A stretch of DNA of 64,000 bases, taken from contig NZ_SADT02000004.1 in the NCBI RefSeq assembly GCF_004016445.2, forward strand, positions 62,001 to 126,000, in the 5' to 3' direction. Under the pieces are notes generated by a model. That model worked only from the letters and a program-made list of their open reading frames with translations, was not told the origin of the DNA and searched no databases. This stretch comes from Mesorhizobium sp. M2E.F.Ca.ET.219.01.1.1 (GTDB lineage: Bacteria; Pseudomonadota; Alphaproteobacteria; Rhizobiales; Rhizobiaceae). Positions within the stretch are counted from its first letter, which is position 1. Every line of letters begins with the position of its first letter. Below, one piece after another: positions 8,011 through 17,197 of this stretch. The translations under genes were made by a program, and so were the position numbers.

Positions 8011-8742
8011 ATGAGTGCTTTGCCCGATACGGCCAGCCCCCTCTACGAGAAGGTCAAGGACTATATCCTGACCAACATCGGAACCGGCAAATGGAGCAAG
8101 GACCGCAAGCTGCCGTCCGAGAATGAATTCGTGGCCGCGCTCGGCGTGTCGCGCATGACCGTCCACCGCGCCTTGCGGGAATTGACCTCGGCCGGCTTCC
8201 TGATCCGGCTGCAGGGCGTGGGGACATTCATCGCGCCGCCCAAGCCACAATCGACGCTGATCGAGATCAACAATATCGCGGCCGAGATCGTCGCGCGCGG
8301 CAACAGGCATCGCTCGGAGGTTCTCGTCCTCGAAAGGATCACGCCGACCAAGGAGCTCTCGCTGTCCTTCGAATTCGCCAGGCGCGCGGCGCTTTATCAT
8401 TCGGTGGTCGTCAACTTCGAGAACGACCTGCCCGTGCAACTGGAAGAGCGCTTCGTCAATCCGAGCCTGATCCCGGACTATGACAAGCAGGATTTCTCGA
8501 AGACGGCGACTTACGACTACCTGATGCAGAAGACGCCGGTGACCGAGGTCGAACATATCATTTCCGCTGTCCCAGCCGATGCCGAGACGGCGCGGCACCT
8601 CGCCATCGACATCGGCAGTTGCTGCCTTCTGCTGCATCGCCGGACATGGACCGGCGCGGTCGTCGCCACCGTCAGCAGGCTGACCTATGTCGGCAGCCGC
8701 TACTCGCTCGGCAGCCGCTATTCTCCGTCGCGCAAGACCTGA
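8011..8742 (+). CDS. GntR family transcriptional regulator, HutC/UTRA subfamily
   Basis: A 243-residue regulator. An N-terminal winged helix-turn-helix (PLYEKVKDYIL...LPSENEFVAALGVSRMTVHRALRELTSAGFLIRLQGVGTFI, about residues 11-75) is followed by a UTRA ligand-binding domain. The ATG at 8011 is preferred to the TTG six bases earlier because of the GGAAAGG ribosome site. It follows the alcohol dehydrogenase gene closely and probably ends that operon. The three near-identical AT-rich sites at 4668, 5574 and 8831 all flank genes of this cluster, and their GTATATAC-type core resembles HutC operators, so this protein is the likely repressor. Its ligand may be the substrate or an oxidised intermediate of the pathway. 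Confidence 0.88.
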   Translation: MSALPDTASPLYEKVKDYILTNIGTGKWSKDRKLPSENEFVAALGVSRMTVHRALRELTSAGFLIRLQGVGTFIAPPKPQSTLIEINNIAAEIVARGNRHRSEVLVLERITPTKELSLSFEFARRAALYHSVVVNFENDLPVQLEERFVNPSLIPDYDKQDFSKTATYDYLMQKTPVTEVEHIISAVPADAETARHLAIDIGSCCLLLHRRTWTGAVVATVSRLTYVGSRYSLGSRYSPSRKT

Positions 8743-8830
8743 GGCGGCCGGGACTATTCCCCTTGGCGCCAGTTAATGAGTGGAGCCCACCCAAATGCCG
8801 CCAAGAGCGCGGAAATCAGCCTCTCCAACT

Positions 8831-8850
8831 TGTATATGCATGTATGTATT
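8831..8850. promoter_or_regulatory. Operator-like site 3 before the ABC transporter operon
   Basis: The sequence TGTATATGCATGTATGTATT repeats the motif of sites 1 and 2. A TTGACA hexamer, a good minus-35 candidate, begins seven bases after it at 8857; no strong minus-10 was seen. The site is about 165 bases before the binding-protein start. It ties the transporter to the same regulator as the dehydrogenases. Confidence 0.7.
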
Positions 8851-9013
8851 TTAGCCTTGACATCCATCGCCGCGGACGTTGAATATCGTTTCACTTCCGT
8901 CGACGTGGCAGGTAAGACGCCGAGGCACAGTGCCGCAAGAAGCAGAAGCCGCATTCTCACCAGACAGGAAGTTTGGTTCAAAAAAGCGCTCTGAATCATC
9001 AAGGGGAACAAGG

Positions 9014-10018
9014 ATGATGCGTAACCTCACAGCACAATTCCGTGCGCTCGTGGTGGCGGCCACCGTCGGCTTCGCCCCGCCGGCCCACGCCTCCGATACG
9101 GCCATTCCCGCGACGCCTGAAGCTGGATCGTTCAAGATCGGCATCGAGCCATGGCTGGGCTACGGCCAGTGGCATGTCGCCGAAGCCAAGGGCCTGTTCA
9201 AGGCGAGCGGTCTGTCGGACGTCCAGATCGTTAACTTCACCGAGGACAAGGACATCAACGCCGCCCTGGCGAGCGGCCAGCTCGACGCGGCGAACATCGC
9301 CACCCACACCGCCATGGGCATGGTTGCGGCCGGCCTGCCGGTCAAGATCGTGCTGCTGCTCGACGTCTCGATGACGGCCGACGCCATGATCGCCGGCAAG
9401 GATGTCAACTCCGTCGCCGATCTCAAGGGCAAGCAGGTCGCATTCGAGGAAGGCACGACCAGCGACATCCTGCTGAAATACGCGCTCGCCAAGAACGGCA
9501 TGTCGATCGCCGACGTCCAGCCGGTGCCCATGCCGGCGGCGGATGCCGGCAGCGCGCTGATTGCCGGCCGCGTCCCGGTCGCGGTCACCTATGAGCCTTA
9601 TCTCACCACGGCCAGGGCGCAGAACAAGGACGTCAAGCTTCTCTTCACCGCCGGCGAGGATCCCGGCCTGATCAGCGACGTGCTGGTGGTGCGCGACGAG
9701 GTCATCAAGTCGCGGCCCGGCCAGGTGCTTGCCATGATCAAGGCCTGGGATGCCGCGCTCGCGGACTACAAAGCCGACACGCCCGGCGGCCGCGCCATCA
9801 TCTCCAAGGCGGTCGGTTCGAGCGTCGAGGACCTCAACACCGCCTTCGACGGCGTGCGTTACTATTCGCTGGCCGAGAACAAGGGCGCGCTGACGGGCGA
9901 TTTTTCCACCAAGACATTCGCCGACGTCGAGGCCGCTGCCAAGAATGCCGGGCTGCTCCAGGCCGACGTGACGCCGGAGCAGATGATCGATCCAGCCTTC
10001 GTCAAGGCCGCGCAGTAG
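9014..10018 (+). CDS. ABC transporter substrate-binding protein, taurine/sulfonate/nitrate type
   Basis: A 334-residue binding protein of the NMT1/TauA/SsuA type. The frame is open back to 8879, but the ATG at 9014 follows AAGGGG and starts a signal peptide (MMRNLTAQFRALVVAATVGF, cleavage near AHA-SD). The mature protein begins FKIGIEPWLGYGQWHVAEAKGLF, a family hallmark, and has LASGQLDAANIATHTA and LKGKQVAFEEGTTSDILL. Members bind taurine, alkanesulfonates, nitrate or thiamine precursors. The permease and ATPase follow directly, forming a complete importer. With the HpsN-like genes next door, a C3-hydroxysulfonate is the best guess at substrate, but the family does not fix it. Confidence 0.88.
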   Translation: MMRNLTAQFRALVVAATVGFAPPAHASDTAIPATPEAGSFKIGIEPWLGYGQWHVAEAKGLFKASGLSDVQIVNFTEDKDINAALASGQLDAANIATHTAMGMVAAGLPVKIVLLLDVSMTADAMIAGKDVNSVADLKGKQVAFEEGTTSDILLKYALAKNGMSIADVQPVPMPAADAGSALIAGRVPVAVTYEPYLTTARAQNKDVKLLFTAGEDPGLISDVLVVRDEVIKSRPGQVLAMIKAWDAALADYKADTPGGRAIISKAVGSSVEDLNTAFDGVRYYSLAENKGALTGDFSTKTFADVEAAAKNAGLLQADVTPEQMIDPAFVKAAQ

Positions 10019-10026
10019 GCCGGGTC

Positions 10027-10902
10027 GTGGCGGCCGCCGAAATGTCCGACGAGCCTGCCGGCAAAGCGAACCCGCCTGGCCCGGCGACGGGACCCGCCGC
10101 CAGGCAGGCGATGCGCCGCCGCTCCTCCGGGATCGGCGCTCCCATCGCGCGCTCCCGTTTCCTGATCATCGCCGTGGCCGTCTTCGCCGGTCTCGGCCTC
10201 GCCTGGTGGGCGGCAACGGGGCTCGACCTGGTCAAGCCGATCTTCCTGCCGTCCCCCGCCAGCGTGGCGACGCAACTCGCCAAGCTCTGGGCCGACGGCA
10301 CGCTGCTCACCGATCTCGAGGCCTCGATCTACCGTATTTCGGTCGGCTTTCTCATCGCCTCGGTGCTCGCCATTCCGATCGGCGTGCTGATCGGCAGCTT
10401 CCGGACCTGGGAAGCGGCCATCGAGCCGCTGGTCGATTTCATCCGCTACATGCCGGTGGTCGCCTTCGTGCCGCTCTCCATCCTTTGGGCGGGGACGAGC
10501 GATGTCCAGAAATTCCTGATCATCTTCATCGGCACCTTCTTCCAGCAGGTGCTGATGATCATGGACAACGTCAAACGCGTGCCGGCCGACTTCGTCGGTC
10601 TCGGCCGGACGCTCGGCCTTCCGGATCGCAAGATCCTGACACGCATCGTGGTGCCCAGCGCCTTGCCGGGCATCTGGGATACGCTGCGCATCAGCCTGGG
10701 CTGGGCCTGGACCTGGCTCGTGCTGGCCGAACTGGTCGCCGCGACGTCCGGCTTGGGCTATCGCATCACCGTCTCGCAGCGCTATTTCCAGACCAACACC
10801 ATCATCGGCTACATCCTTCTGCTCGGCATTCTTGGCCTGATCACCGATCAGGTCATGAAGGCGCTGGGCAAGGTGCTGTTCCGCCAGGACAGCCGTTCAT
10901 GA
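10027..10902 (+). CDS. ABC transporter permease, TauC/SsuC type
   Basis: A 291-residue inner-membrane permease. About six membrane segments are visible, the first at roughly residues 40-62, with the BPD_transp_1 signature around ADFVGLGRTLGLPDRKILTRIVVPSALPGIWDTLRISLG. The GTG at 10027 lies eight bases after the binding-protein stop; an ATG at 10042 is an alternative start. The first 38 residues are polar and Pro/Ala-rich, longer than usual for TauC. It works as the channel for the preceding binding protein and the following ATPase. Confidence 0.9.
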   Translation: MAAAEMSDEPAGKANPPGPATGPAARQAMRRRSSGIGAPIARSRFLIIAVAVFAGLGLAWWAATGLDLVKPIFLPSPASVATQLAKLWADGTLLTDLEASIYRISVGFLIASVLAIPIGVLIGSFRTWEAAIEPLVDFIRYMPVVAFVPLSILWAGTSDVQKFLIIFIGTFFQQVLMIMDNVKRVPADFVGLGRTLGLPDRKILTRIVVPSALPGIWDTLRISLGWAWTWLVLAELVAATSGLGYRITVSQRYFQTNTIIGYILLLGILGLITDQVMKALGKVLFRQDSRS

Positions 10903-10915
10903 CGAGGTCCGGCCG

Positions 10916-11698
10916 ATGAATTCCCCAAAACTGCGGATCAAGAGCCTCCACAAGAGTTTCGGCGCCGGAGCGCGGCGCACCGAAGTGCTGCGCGACATCA
11001 ACCTCGACCTCGCCGACAACGAATTCGTGTCGCTGGTCGGCACGTCGGGCTGCGGCAAGAGCACGCTGCTGTCGATCGTCGCCGGACTGCAGGATTTCGA
11101 CTCGGGCGAACTCGACATCGACGGATCGCCGATCCTGAAGCCGGGTCTCGATCGCGGCGTCGTCTTCCAGTCCTATACGCTGCTGCCCTGGCTGACGGCG
11201 CAGCAGAACATCGAGTTCGCTCTCAAGGCCGCCGGCCACGACCGCGCCACCTGCCGCAGGATCGCGCTCGAGCATCTCGACCTGGTCAAGCTGCCGCACT
11301 CGGCCAATCTCTATCCATCCGAACTTTCGGGCGGCATGAAGCAGCGCGTCGCCATTGCGCGCGCGCTTTCCTACCGCCCCAAGATGCTCTTGATGGATGA
11401 GCCCTTCGGTGCGCTCGATGCTCTGACCAGGCATCAGATGCAGGAACTGCTCACCCAGATCTGGGAGGAGCACAGGCTCACCGTGCTCTTCGTCACCCAC
11501 GACGTCGAAGAGGCTGTCTATCTGTCGGACCGCATTGTCGTGATGGGTATCGGCCCGGGGCGCATCATGCGGACTTTTGACGTCGACATCGAGCGCCCGC
11601 GCCGCGAGGAGGTCATGGAGAGCGCCGCTTTCATGGAGCTGCAGCGCAACGTCCACAAGGCCATTCGCGAGGCCTCCAAGCGCCCCGAAATGGCTTAA
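10916..11698 (+). CDS. ABC transporter ATP-binding protein, TauB/SsuB type
   Basis: A 260-residue ATPase with Walker A GTSGCGKST near residue 43, the Q-loop VVFQSYTLLPW, the signature LSGGMKQR, Walker B MLLMDEPFGALD, and the switch histidine in VTHDVEEA. These are the marks of the nitrate/taurine/sulfonate importer group. It starts 13 bases after the permease stop and closes the three-gene transporter operon headed by operator-like site 3. No regulator or enzyme gene follows on this strand. Confidence 0.92.
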   Translation: MNSPKLRIKSLHKSFGAGARRTEVLRDINLDLADNEFVSLVGTSGCGKSTLLSIVAGLQDFDSGELDIDGSPILKPGLDRGVVFQSYTLLPWLTAQQNIEFALKAAGHDRATCRRIALEHLDLVKLPHSANLYPSELSGGMKQRVAIARALSYRPKMLLMDEPFGALDALTRHQMQELLTQIWEEHRLTVLFVTHDVEEAVYLSDRIVVMGIGPGRIMRTFDVDIERPRREEVMESAAFMELQRNVHKAIREASKRPEMA

Positions 11699-11816
11699 AG
11701 CGGTTTCAGCGTTCGATGGAACGTTGTGACGCGCAACGGGCCTTTGCAAGGAGAGCCACCTGCCGCTCTGGTCCGTTGCGCGCCGCGCCCGGTCGGGTTT
11801 CGCCGGCCGTGCGATT
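11699..11816. other. Intergenic segment with a 9-bp inverted repeat between convergent genes
   Basis: GCGCAACGG at 11731-11739 is matched by CCGTTGCGC at 11773-11781, and a smaller CGTTC-GATG-GAACG hairpin is at 11710-11723. The segment separates the converging transporter operon and membrane protein gene. There is no T-run, so a terminator role is only possible. Confidence 0.3.
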
Positions 11817-12224
11817 TCAAAAAAGCTTGGCGGTCGCCATGCAAAACACGGTGATGACCAGCAGCCCGCCGGCGATGCGTTCGCCTCTGGTCATTTTCGC
11901 CCGCAGTTGGGTCTGGGTCGCTTGATCGGCGCCAGCCAGTTGCCGGCTGGCGGAGGCGACAAGCGCGCCCTGCACGCCGGCGGCGATCAGCGCGGTCAAG
12001 ATGCCGAGCGCCAGCGCCTTCTCCATTGGGCCGAACGCGCCCTCATGGAAGAAATACCAGAGCAGTATGCCGGTCAGGAAAACCAGACCGGAGGCGCCGA
12101 GCTGGGGCCGGATGAAGCGCTCCGCCTTGATCTCCGGATCGCGGGCGACCGCAATGGTCGTGCCGGCCCAGAACACGCCGGCCATGACGTGCAGGCCGAT
12201 GACGACGATATAGACATATTGCAT
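11817..12224 (-). CDS. Small integral membrane protein, function unknown
   Basis: A 135-residue protein with about four membrane helices: residues 4-24 (VYIVVIGLHVMAGVFWAGTTI), about 43-63, about 70-92 and about 112-133. The first helix has the His and Trp arrangement (LHVMAGVFWAG) seen in CopD-like and other heme- or metal-linked membrane proteins, but there is not enough to name it. It is divergent from a MarR-type gene, and a perfect 14-bp palindrome lies between them at 12291, so it is probably the regulator's main target. Confidence 0.7.
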   Translation of the reverse strand: MQYVYIVVIGLHVMAGVFWAGTTIAVARDPEIKAERFIRPQLGASGLVFLTGILLWYFFHEGAFGPMEKALALGILTALIAAGVQGALVASASRQLAGADQATQTQLRAKMTRGERIAGGLLVITVFCMATAKLF

Positions 12225-12290
12225 GACCGCATTCCTCTCTGCCGCCCGCCATGCGTCGCTGCCCTGTCACGACGCCATCAATAAGACAAA

Positions 12291-12304
12291 GTTAGATATC
12301 TAAC
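12291..12304. promoter_or_regulatory. Perfect palindrome GTTAGATATCTAAC, probable MarR operator
   Basis: GTTAGATATCTAAC is a perfect 14-bp palindrome. A partly similar half (GATTAGATGTC) begins right after it. It sits in the 142-base gap between the divergent membrane protein and MarR genes, 66 bases from the first and 62 from the second. Palindromes of this size in this position are typical MarR binding sites. Confidence 0.72.
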
Positions 12305-12366
12305 GATTAGATGTCAACTCATGAAGCCGAGTTTCACGTTCCCATTGCTTGCTCTACTGTCACGTC

Positions 12367-12804
12367 ATGACACCGTTTGACCGCCCGCCTGTCGGCATGA
12401 ATCTCGCCCGCACCTCGAAAGTGGTGGCGCAGGCCTTCGATGCCGCGCTGGTCGAGGCCGGCGGCACGCTGCCCGTCTGGCTGACCTTGCTGTCGGTCAA
12501 GTCGAAGGAACTTGCCAACCAGCGCGAGCTTGCCGGCATGATCGGCATCCAGGGAGCGACGCTGACGCATCACCTCAATGCCATGGAGGTGCAAGGGTTG
12601 CTGACGCGCCGCCGCGATCCGGAAAACCGCAGGGTCCACCAGGTGGCGCTGACCGAAGCGGGCGAAGCGCTGTTCGAAAAGTTGCGCCTCGCGGCGGTCG
12701 CCTTCGACAGGCGGCTGCGGGCCGGTATTCCCGATGACAGGCTGGCCGAATTCGCCGAGGTGCTGGCGATGCTCAGGCGGAACGCCGAAGCGTCTCAGTC
12801 GTAA
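12367..12804 (+). CDS. MarR family transcriptional regulator
   Basis: A 145-residue winged-helix regulator. The recognition region is ELAGMIGIQGATLTHHLNAMEVQGLLTRRRDPENRRVHQVALTEAGEALF, with the DPxNRR wing typical of MarR proteins. The ATG at 12367 is taken because the earlier in-frame TTG at 12349 has no ribosome site and adds an unusual head. It probably controls itself and the divergent membrane protein through the palindrome at 12291. The gene end overlaps the convergent deacetylase remnant by ten bases. Ligand unknown. Confidence 0.88.
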   Translation: MTPFDRPPVGMNLARTSKVVAQAFDAALVEAGGTLPVWLTLLSVKSKELANQRELAGMIGIQGATLTHHLNAMEVQGLLTRRRDPENRRVHQVALTEAGEALFEKLRLAAVAFDRRLRAGIPDDRLAEFAEVLAMLRRNAEASQS

Positions 12805-13524
12805 CCCGCAATCGCGCCGAAGGCGTAATGGCGCAGCCTGAGCGCCGCGATCAAAGCGGTTAGATTCGCCTTGCCGTCGAAGACGTCCTGGAACATCTCG
12901 TCATGCATGAGCAGGATCAGCTTGTTCGGCCTGGCGAAATGGCCGTAGCCGAACAGATGGTCGATCTCGCTCACCAGATGGTCGACGCTCTGCACCGGCT
13001 TGCCGTTGTCCTCATGCACCCATTCGTGGTCCCAGCCAGCCAGAAGCCCGACGCCGCGACGAATTCGTAATCCGGATCCTCGCGTCCGGCCTCGGCCAGT
13101 CCGAGTGAATTGTCGTCTTTGGAGTAGTTTGGCAGCCGGAACACATCGCGTCCGGGCAGGCGTGCGTGCACGACCGGCGTCAGCCCGAGCACGACATTGG
13201 CCCGCAGCATGTCGGCGACCACGCCCTCCGTGTCGCCGTAGAAATGCCGGTAGTGACTATAGGCATGGCTGTAGCTGTGGTTGCCGATCGTCACCAGCGG
13301 CATCGATTTCGCCCGCTGCAGCTGCGCCCGGCTGGTGGCGTTGGCCTCGGCATGCATGCCGACCATGAACAAGTCGCCGGCACCTGCTGGGCCTGCAGCA
13401 CGTCGAGGATGTTGCTGGTGCCGTTCAGCGGGCCGTCGTCGAACGTCAGATAAATGGTCCGATCGGCGGCCAAGGCGGGCGATGCGACAAGCAGCAGGAA
13501 TGGCAGGATATAACGAAACGGCAT
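12795..13524 (-). pseudogene. Polysaccharide deacetylase (NodB-homology) gene broken by two frameshifts
   Basis: Three reading frames together make one deacetylase. The N-terminal piece has a signal peptide (MPFRYILPFLLLVASPALA) and the TFDDGP metal motif, ending ...VLQAQQVPAT. The frame shifts near 13378, continuing as LFMVGMHAE, TIGNHSYSHAYSHY (the second metal motif), and ...FVAASGFWLAG. It shifts again near 13045, continuing as WDHEWVHEDNGKPV to GYD-stop. Both breaks look like single-base losses. The intact product would be about 240 residues and act on N-acetylated sugar polymers outside the membrane. It is either a recent pseudogene or sequencing error at two places; the protein wording on both sides is well kept. 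Confidence 0.82.
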
Positions 13525-13595
13525 TCGCAAAACCCATTTGCGATGCCGATAGGCCGCCATGACGCACGGTTCTGTCAAGCTTGTCGGCGAAAGCG

Positions 13596-15665
13596 TTAGC
13601 CCAAACTGCCCTGCAGCACCTTCAGCTTCGTCTTCTTCGGGCTGCGCGCCGCCAGCCATTCGCGCGCCTTGTCCTGCGGCATCGGGAACGCGATCGAATA
13701 GCCCTGCACCTGGTCGCAGCCGATCGCCATCAGCGAGTCGAGTTCGGCCTCGGTCTCGGCGCCCTCCGCGACGATCGAGATGCCCAGCCCCCTGGCAAGC
13801 TCGGTGATGGCGCGCACGATCTTGGTGTTGTCGCCGTTCTCGTTGATGTTCTGGACGAAGCGGCGGTCGATCTTCAGCCGGTCGATCTCGTTGGGGTTGA
13901 CGTGGCTCAGTGAAGCGTAGCCGGTGCCGAAATCGTCCAACTCCAGATGCACGCCGGCAGCGCGGATGTGGCGGAGCTTCGAGGCGATCCCGGTCTTCTC
14001 GTCGTCGAGGATGACGGATTCGACGATCTCCAGCGAAAGCTTCTGCGGCGCCAGCCCGGCGCGCTCCAGCGTGCCGAACAGGAACGTGTCGAAATCGGGC
14101 TCGCGAAGCTCGGTGCCGGAGACATTGACGGCGATGCGCCCGAAATCAATCCCGGCGCGGTCCCATTCGGCGGCCTCGTTGATCGCCTTGCTGATGACTA
14201 TCCGGCCGATATCCGGCATGAAGCCGCATTTCTCGGCGACGGGAATGAACTCGCCGGGCGAGATCATGCCGCGCGTGGCGTGCTTCCAGCGCACCAGCGC
14301 CTCGATGCCGCTGATCTTGCCGCTGGTCAGAGACACCTGCGGCTGGAAGTAGACCTCGAAGCTCTTGTCGGCGATCGCCGTGCGGATGTCCTGTTCGAGC
14401 TGCTTGCGGTAGTCGAGCTCGCGCCGCAGCTCCTCCGAGAAGAAGGAGAAATTGCCACCGCCGAGCTTCTTGGCGGAATAGAGAGCGAGGTCGGCATGGA
14501 CGAGCAGGTCCTGCGCATTGTCGGCGTCGATTGGATAGACCGCGATGCCGGCGCTGGCGCCAGGCATGATGGTCGTGCCCTGGAACGTGATCGGCTCGTT
14601 GATTTCGCCAAGGATGCGCTTGGCCAGCGCATGGATGTCCTCGGTGGTGCCGGCCCCGTTGAGGATCATGACGAATTCGTCGCCGCCGAGCCGCGCGCAG
14701 AGGTCCGACGCGCGGCAGGAATCGCGCATGCGCTGCGCCGTCACCACCAGCACATAGTCGCCGGCGGCGTGTCCGAGCGTATCGTTGATCTGCTTGAAGC
14801 GGTCGAGATCGAACTGGACCACCGCCAGGCGCTCGCGGCGCCGGTGCGCCCCCTTGATCAGGGTGTCGAAATGGTCCGTCAGGAAGGTGCGGTTATGCAG
14901 GCCGGTCAAGCCGTCATGCACGGCGATAAAGGCCATGGAGTTGCGCGCATCGACCAGCTCGCGCGTCTTGCGCAGGATAGCGTTGGACATCGGCCGGAAG
15001 ATGAACAGCGCCACCAGCACTATGACGCCGAGGGTAGCGAAGAACAGCGTGCGGTGCAGGTCGAGGATGCTGCTGGATTTTTCGTCGGCGAAGGCGCTGA
15101 TGCGCTGGGCGAGCGCGGCATAGCCGGACATCGTCGCATTGGCGACGGAAGCGTCGAGCCCGGCGCGTTCACCGCCGGCCTTGTAGCCGTCGCTCTGCAT
15201 GCCGAGCTGCGACGCGAGGGACGAGATAAGTCTGTCGCCATTGGCGACGAGGCCGACCGAGAAATAATCGAGGTGGAACGGCTTGTTGAACAGCACATAC
15301 TCGATCGACTTCGGATCGTTGCGTGCCGGCGACAGCGGATCGGCGCCGGTCTCCTTGAGCAGCCGGTCGTAATTGGTCTCGAACTCGCCCGTCGCCTGCT
15401 TGAGCGCGGTGACCAGCGCCGGCTGCTTGTCGCGCGAGGCAGCACCCGTGGCGCTTGCCAGGAAGACGATGCGCTGCGACAGCGCCTTCTGCGTCGAGAC
15501 GATATCGAGCAGCGCGTCATTATGCTGCTGCTGCGCCATCAGCTGCTGCAGAAGAATGAAGGAGGCCACCACCATGGCGGCAATGATCGTGAGCGCCAGC
15601 CAGTAGCCGGTCTTGATGAGCAGGATCAGCTTGCGTGAAACGCTATGCACTGGCTGCTGCGACAT
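13596..15665 (-). CDS. Membrane-bound diguanylate cyclase/phosphodiesterase (GGDEF-EAL)
   Basis: A 689-residue c-di-GMP enzyme. Membrane helices at about residues 18-40 and 205-228 enclose a periplasmic sensor region. The GGDEF motif is intact at 327-331 and is preceded by an inhibitory I-site RASD (318-321) at the correct five-residue distance. The EAL domain keeps EAL at 455-457, NVSGTEL, LEIVES, DDFGTGYASL, LKID and AEGAETEAEL, so both activities could be present. The start at 15665 gives the family's MSQQ...-TM plan; the frame is open further upstream without a ribosome site. No sensor ligand or partner can be read from the surroundings. Confidence 0.93.
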   Translation of the reverse strand: MSQQPVHSVSRKLILLIKTGYWLALTIIAAMVVASFILLQQLMAQQQHNDALLDIVSTQKALSQRIVFLASATGAASRDKQPALVTALKQATGEFETNYDRLLKETGADPLSPARNDPKSIEYVLFNKPFHLDYFSVGLVANGDRLISSLASQLGMQSDGYKAGGERAGLDASVANATMSGYAALAQRISAFADEKSSSILDLHRTLFFATLGVIVLVALFIFRPMSNAILRKTRELVDARNSMAFIAVHDGLTGLHNRTFLTDHFDTLIKGAHRRRERLAVVQFDLDRFKQINDTLGHAAGDYVLVVTAQRMRDSCRASDLCARLGGDEFVMILNGAGTTEDIHALAKRILGEINEPITFQGTTIMPGASAGIAVYPIDADNAQDLLVHADLALYSAKKLGGGNFSFFSEELRRELDYRKQLEQDIRTAIADKSFEVYFQPQVSLTSGKISGIEALVRWKHATRGMISPGEFIPVAEKCGFMPDIGRIVISKAINEAAEWDRAGIDFGRIAVNVSGTELREPDFDTFLFGTLERAGLAPQKLSLEIVESVILDDEKTGIASKLRHIRAAGVHLELDDFGTGYASLSHVNPNEIDRLKIDRRFVQNINENGDNTKIVRAITELARGLGISIVAEGAETEAELDSLMAIGCDQVQGYSIAFPMPQDKAREWLAARSPKKTKLKVLQGSLG

Positions 15666-15957
15666 AACTTGAGTGACCCCTTCGGTCGACGGATTCCTGC
15701 CTTGGAACTCGTGGCGGGAAGACGTTTGCCTTGAAAGGGTTAACAGCTCGGCAAGTGTGGCCAGTCGCGATCGCGGCGGCGCGACAAAGCTCGCAAGATG
15801 GTTAGCACGTCCTTTCCTGCACACTCCATTTTTACATGCATCCTCGTACAGGATTGCGACCGGGCTTTCACGACGCCACCGAAGCGGTCGCTTTTGCGAT
15901 GGATTTTTTGCAGCCGTGGCGCGACAGTCCGGCCTCGAACCGAACAGGGCCGGACCC

Positions 15958-17145
<1,188 letters not shown>

Positions 17146-17197
17146 ACGGCTGGCGCTGAAAAACGGTACCGGATCAAGCGATTCAAGGAACAAAAGA

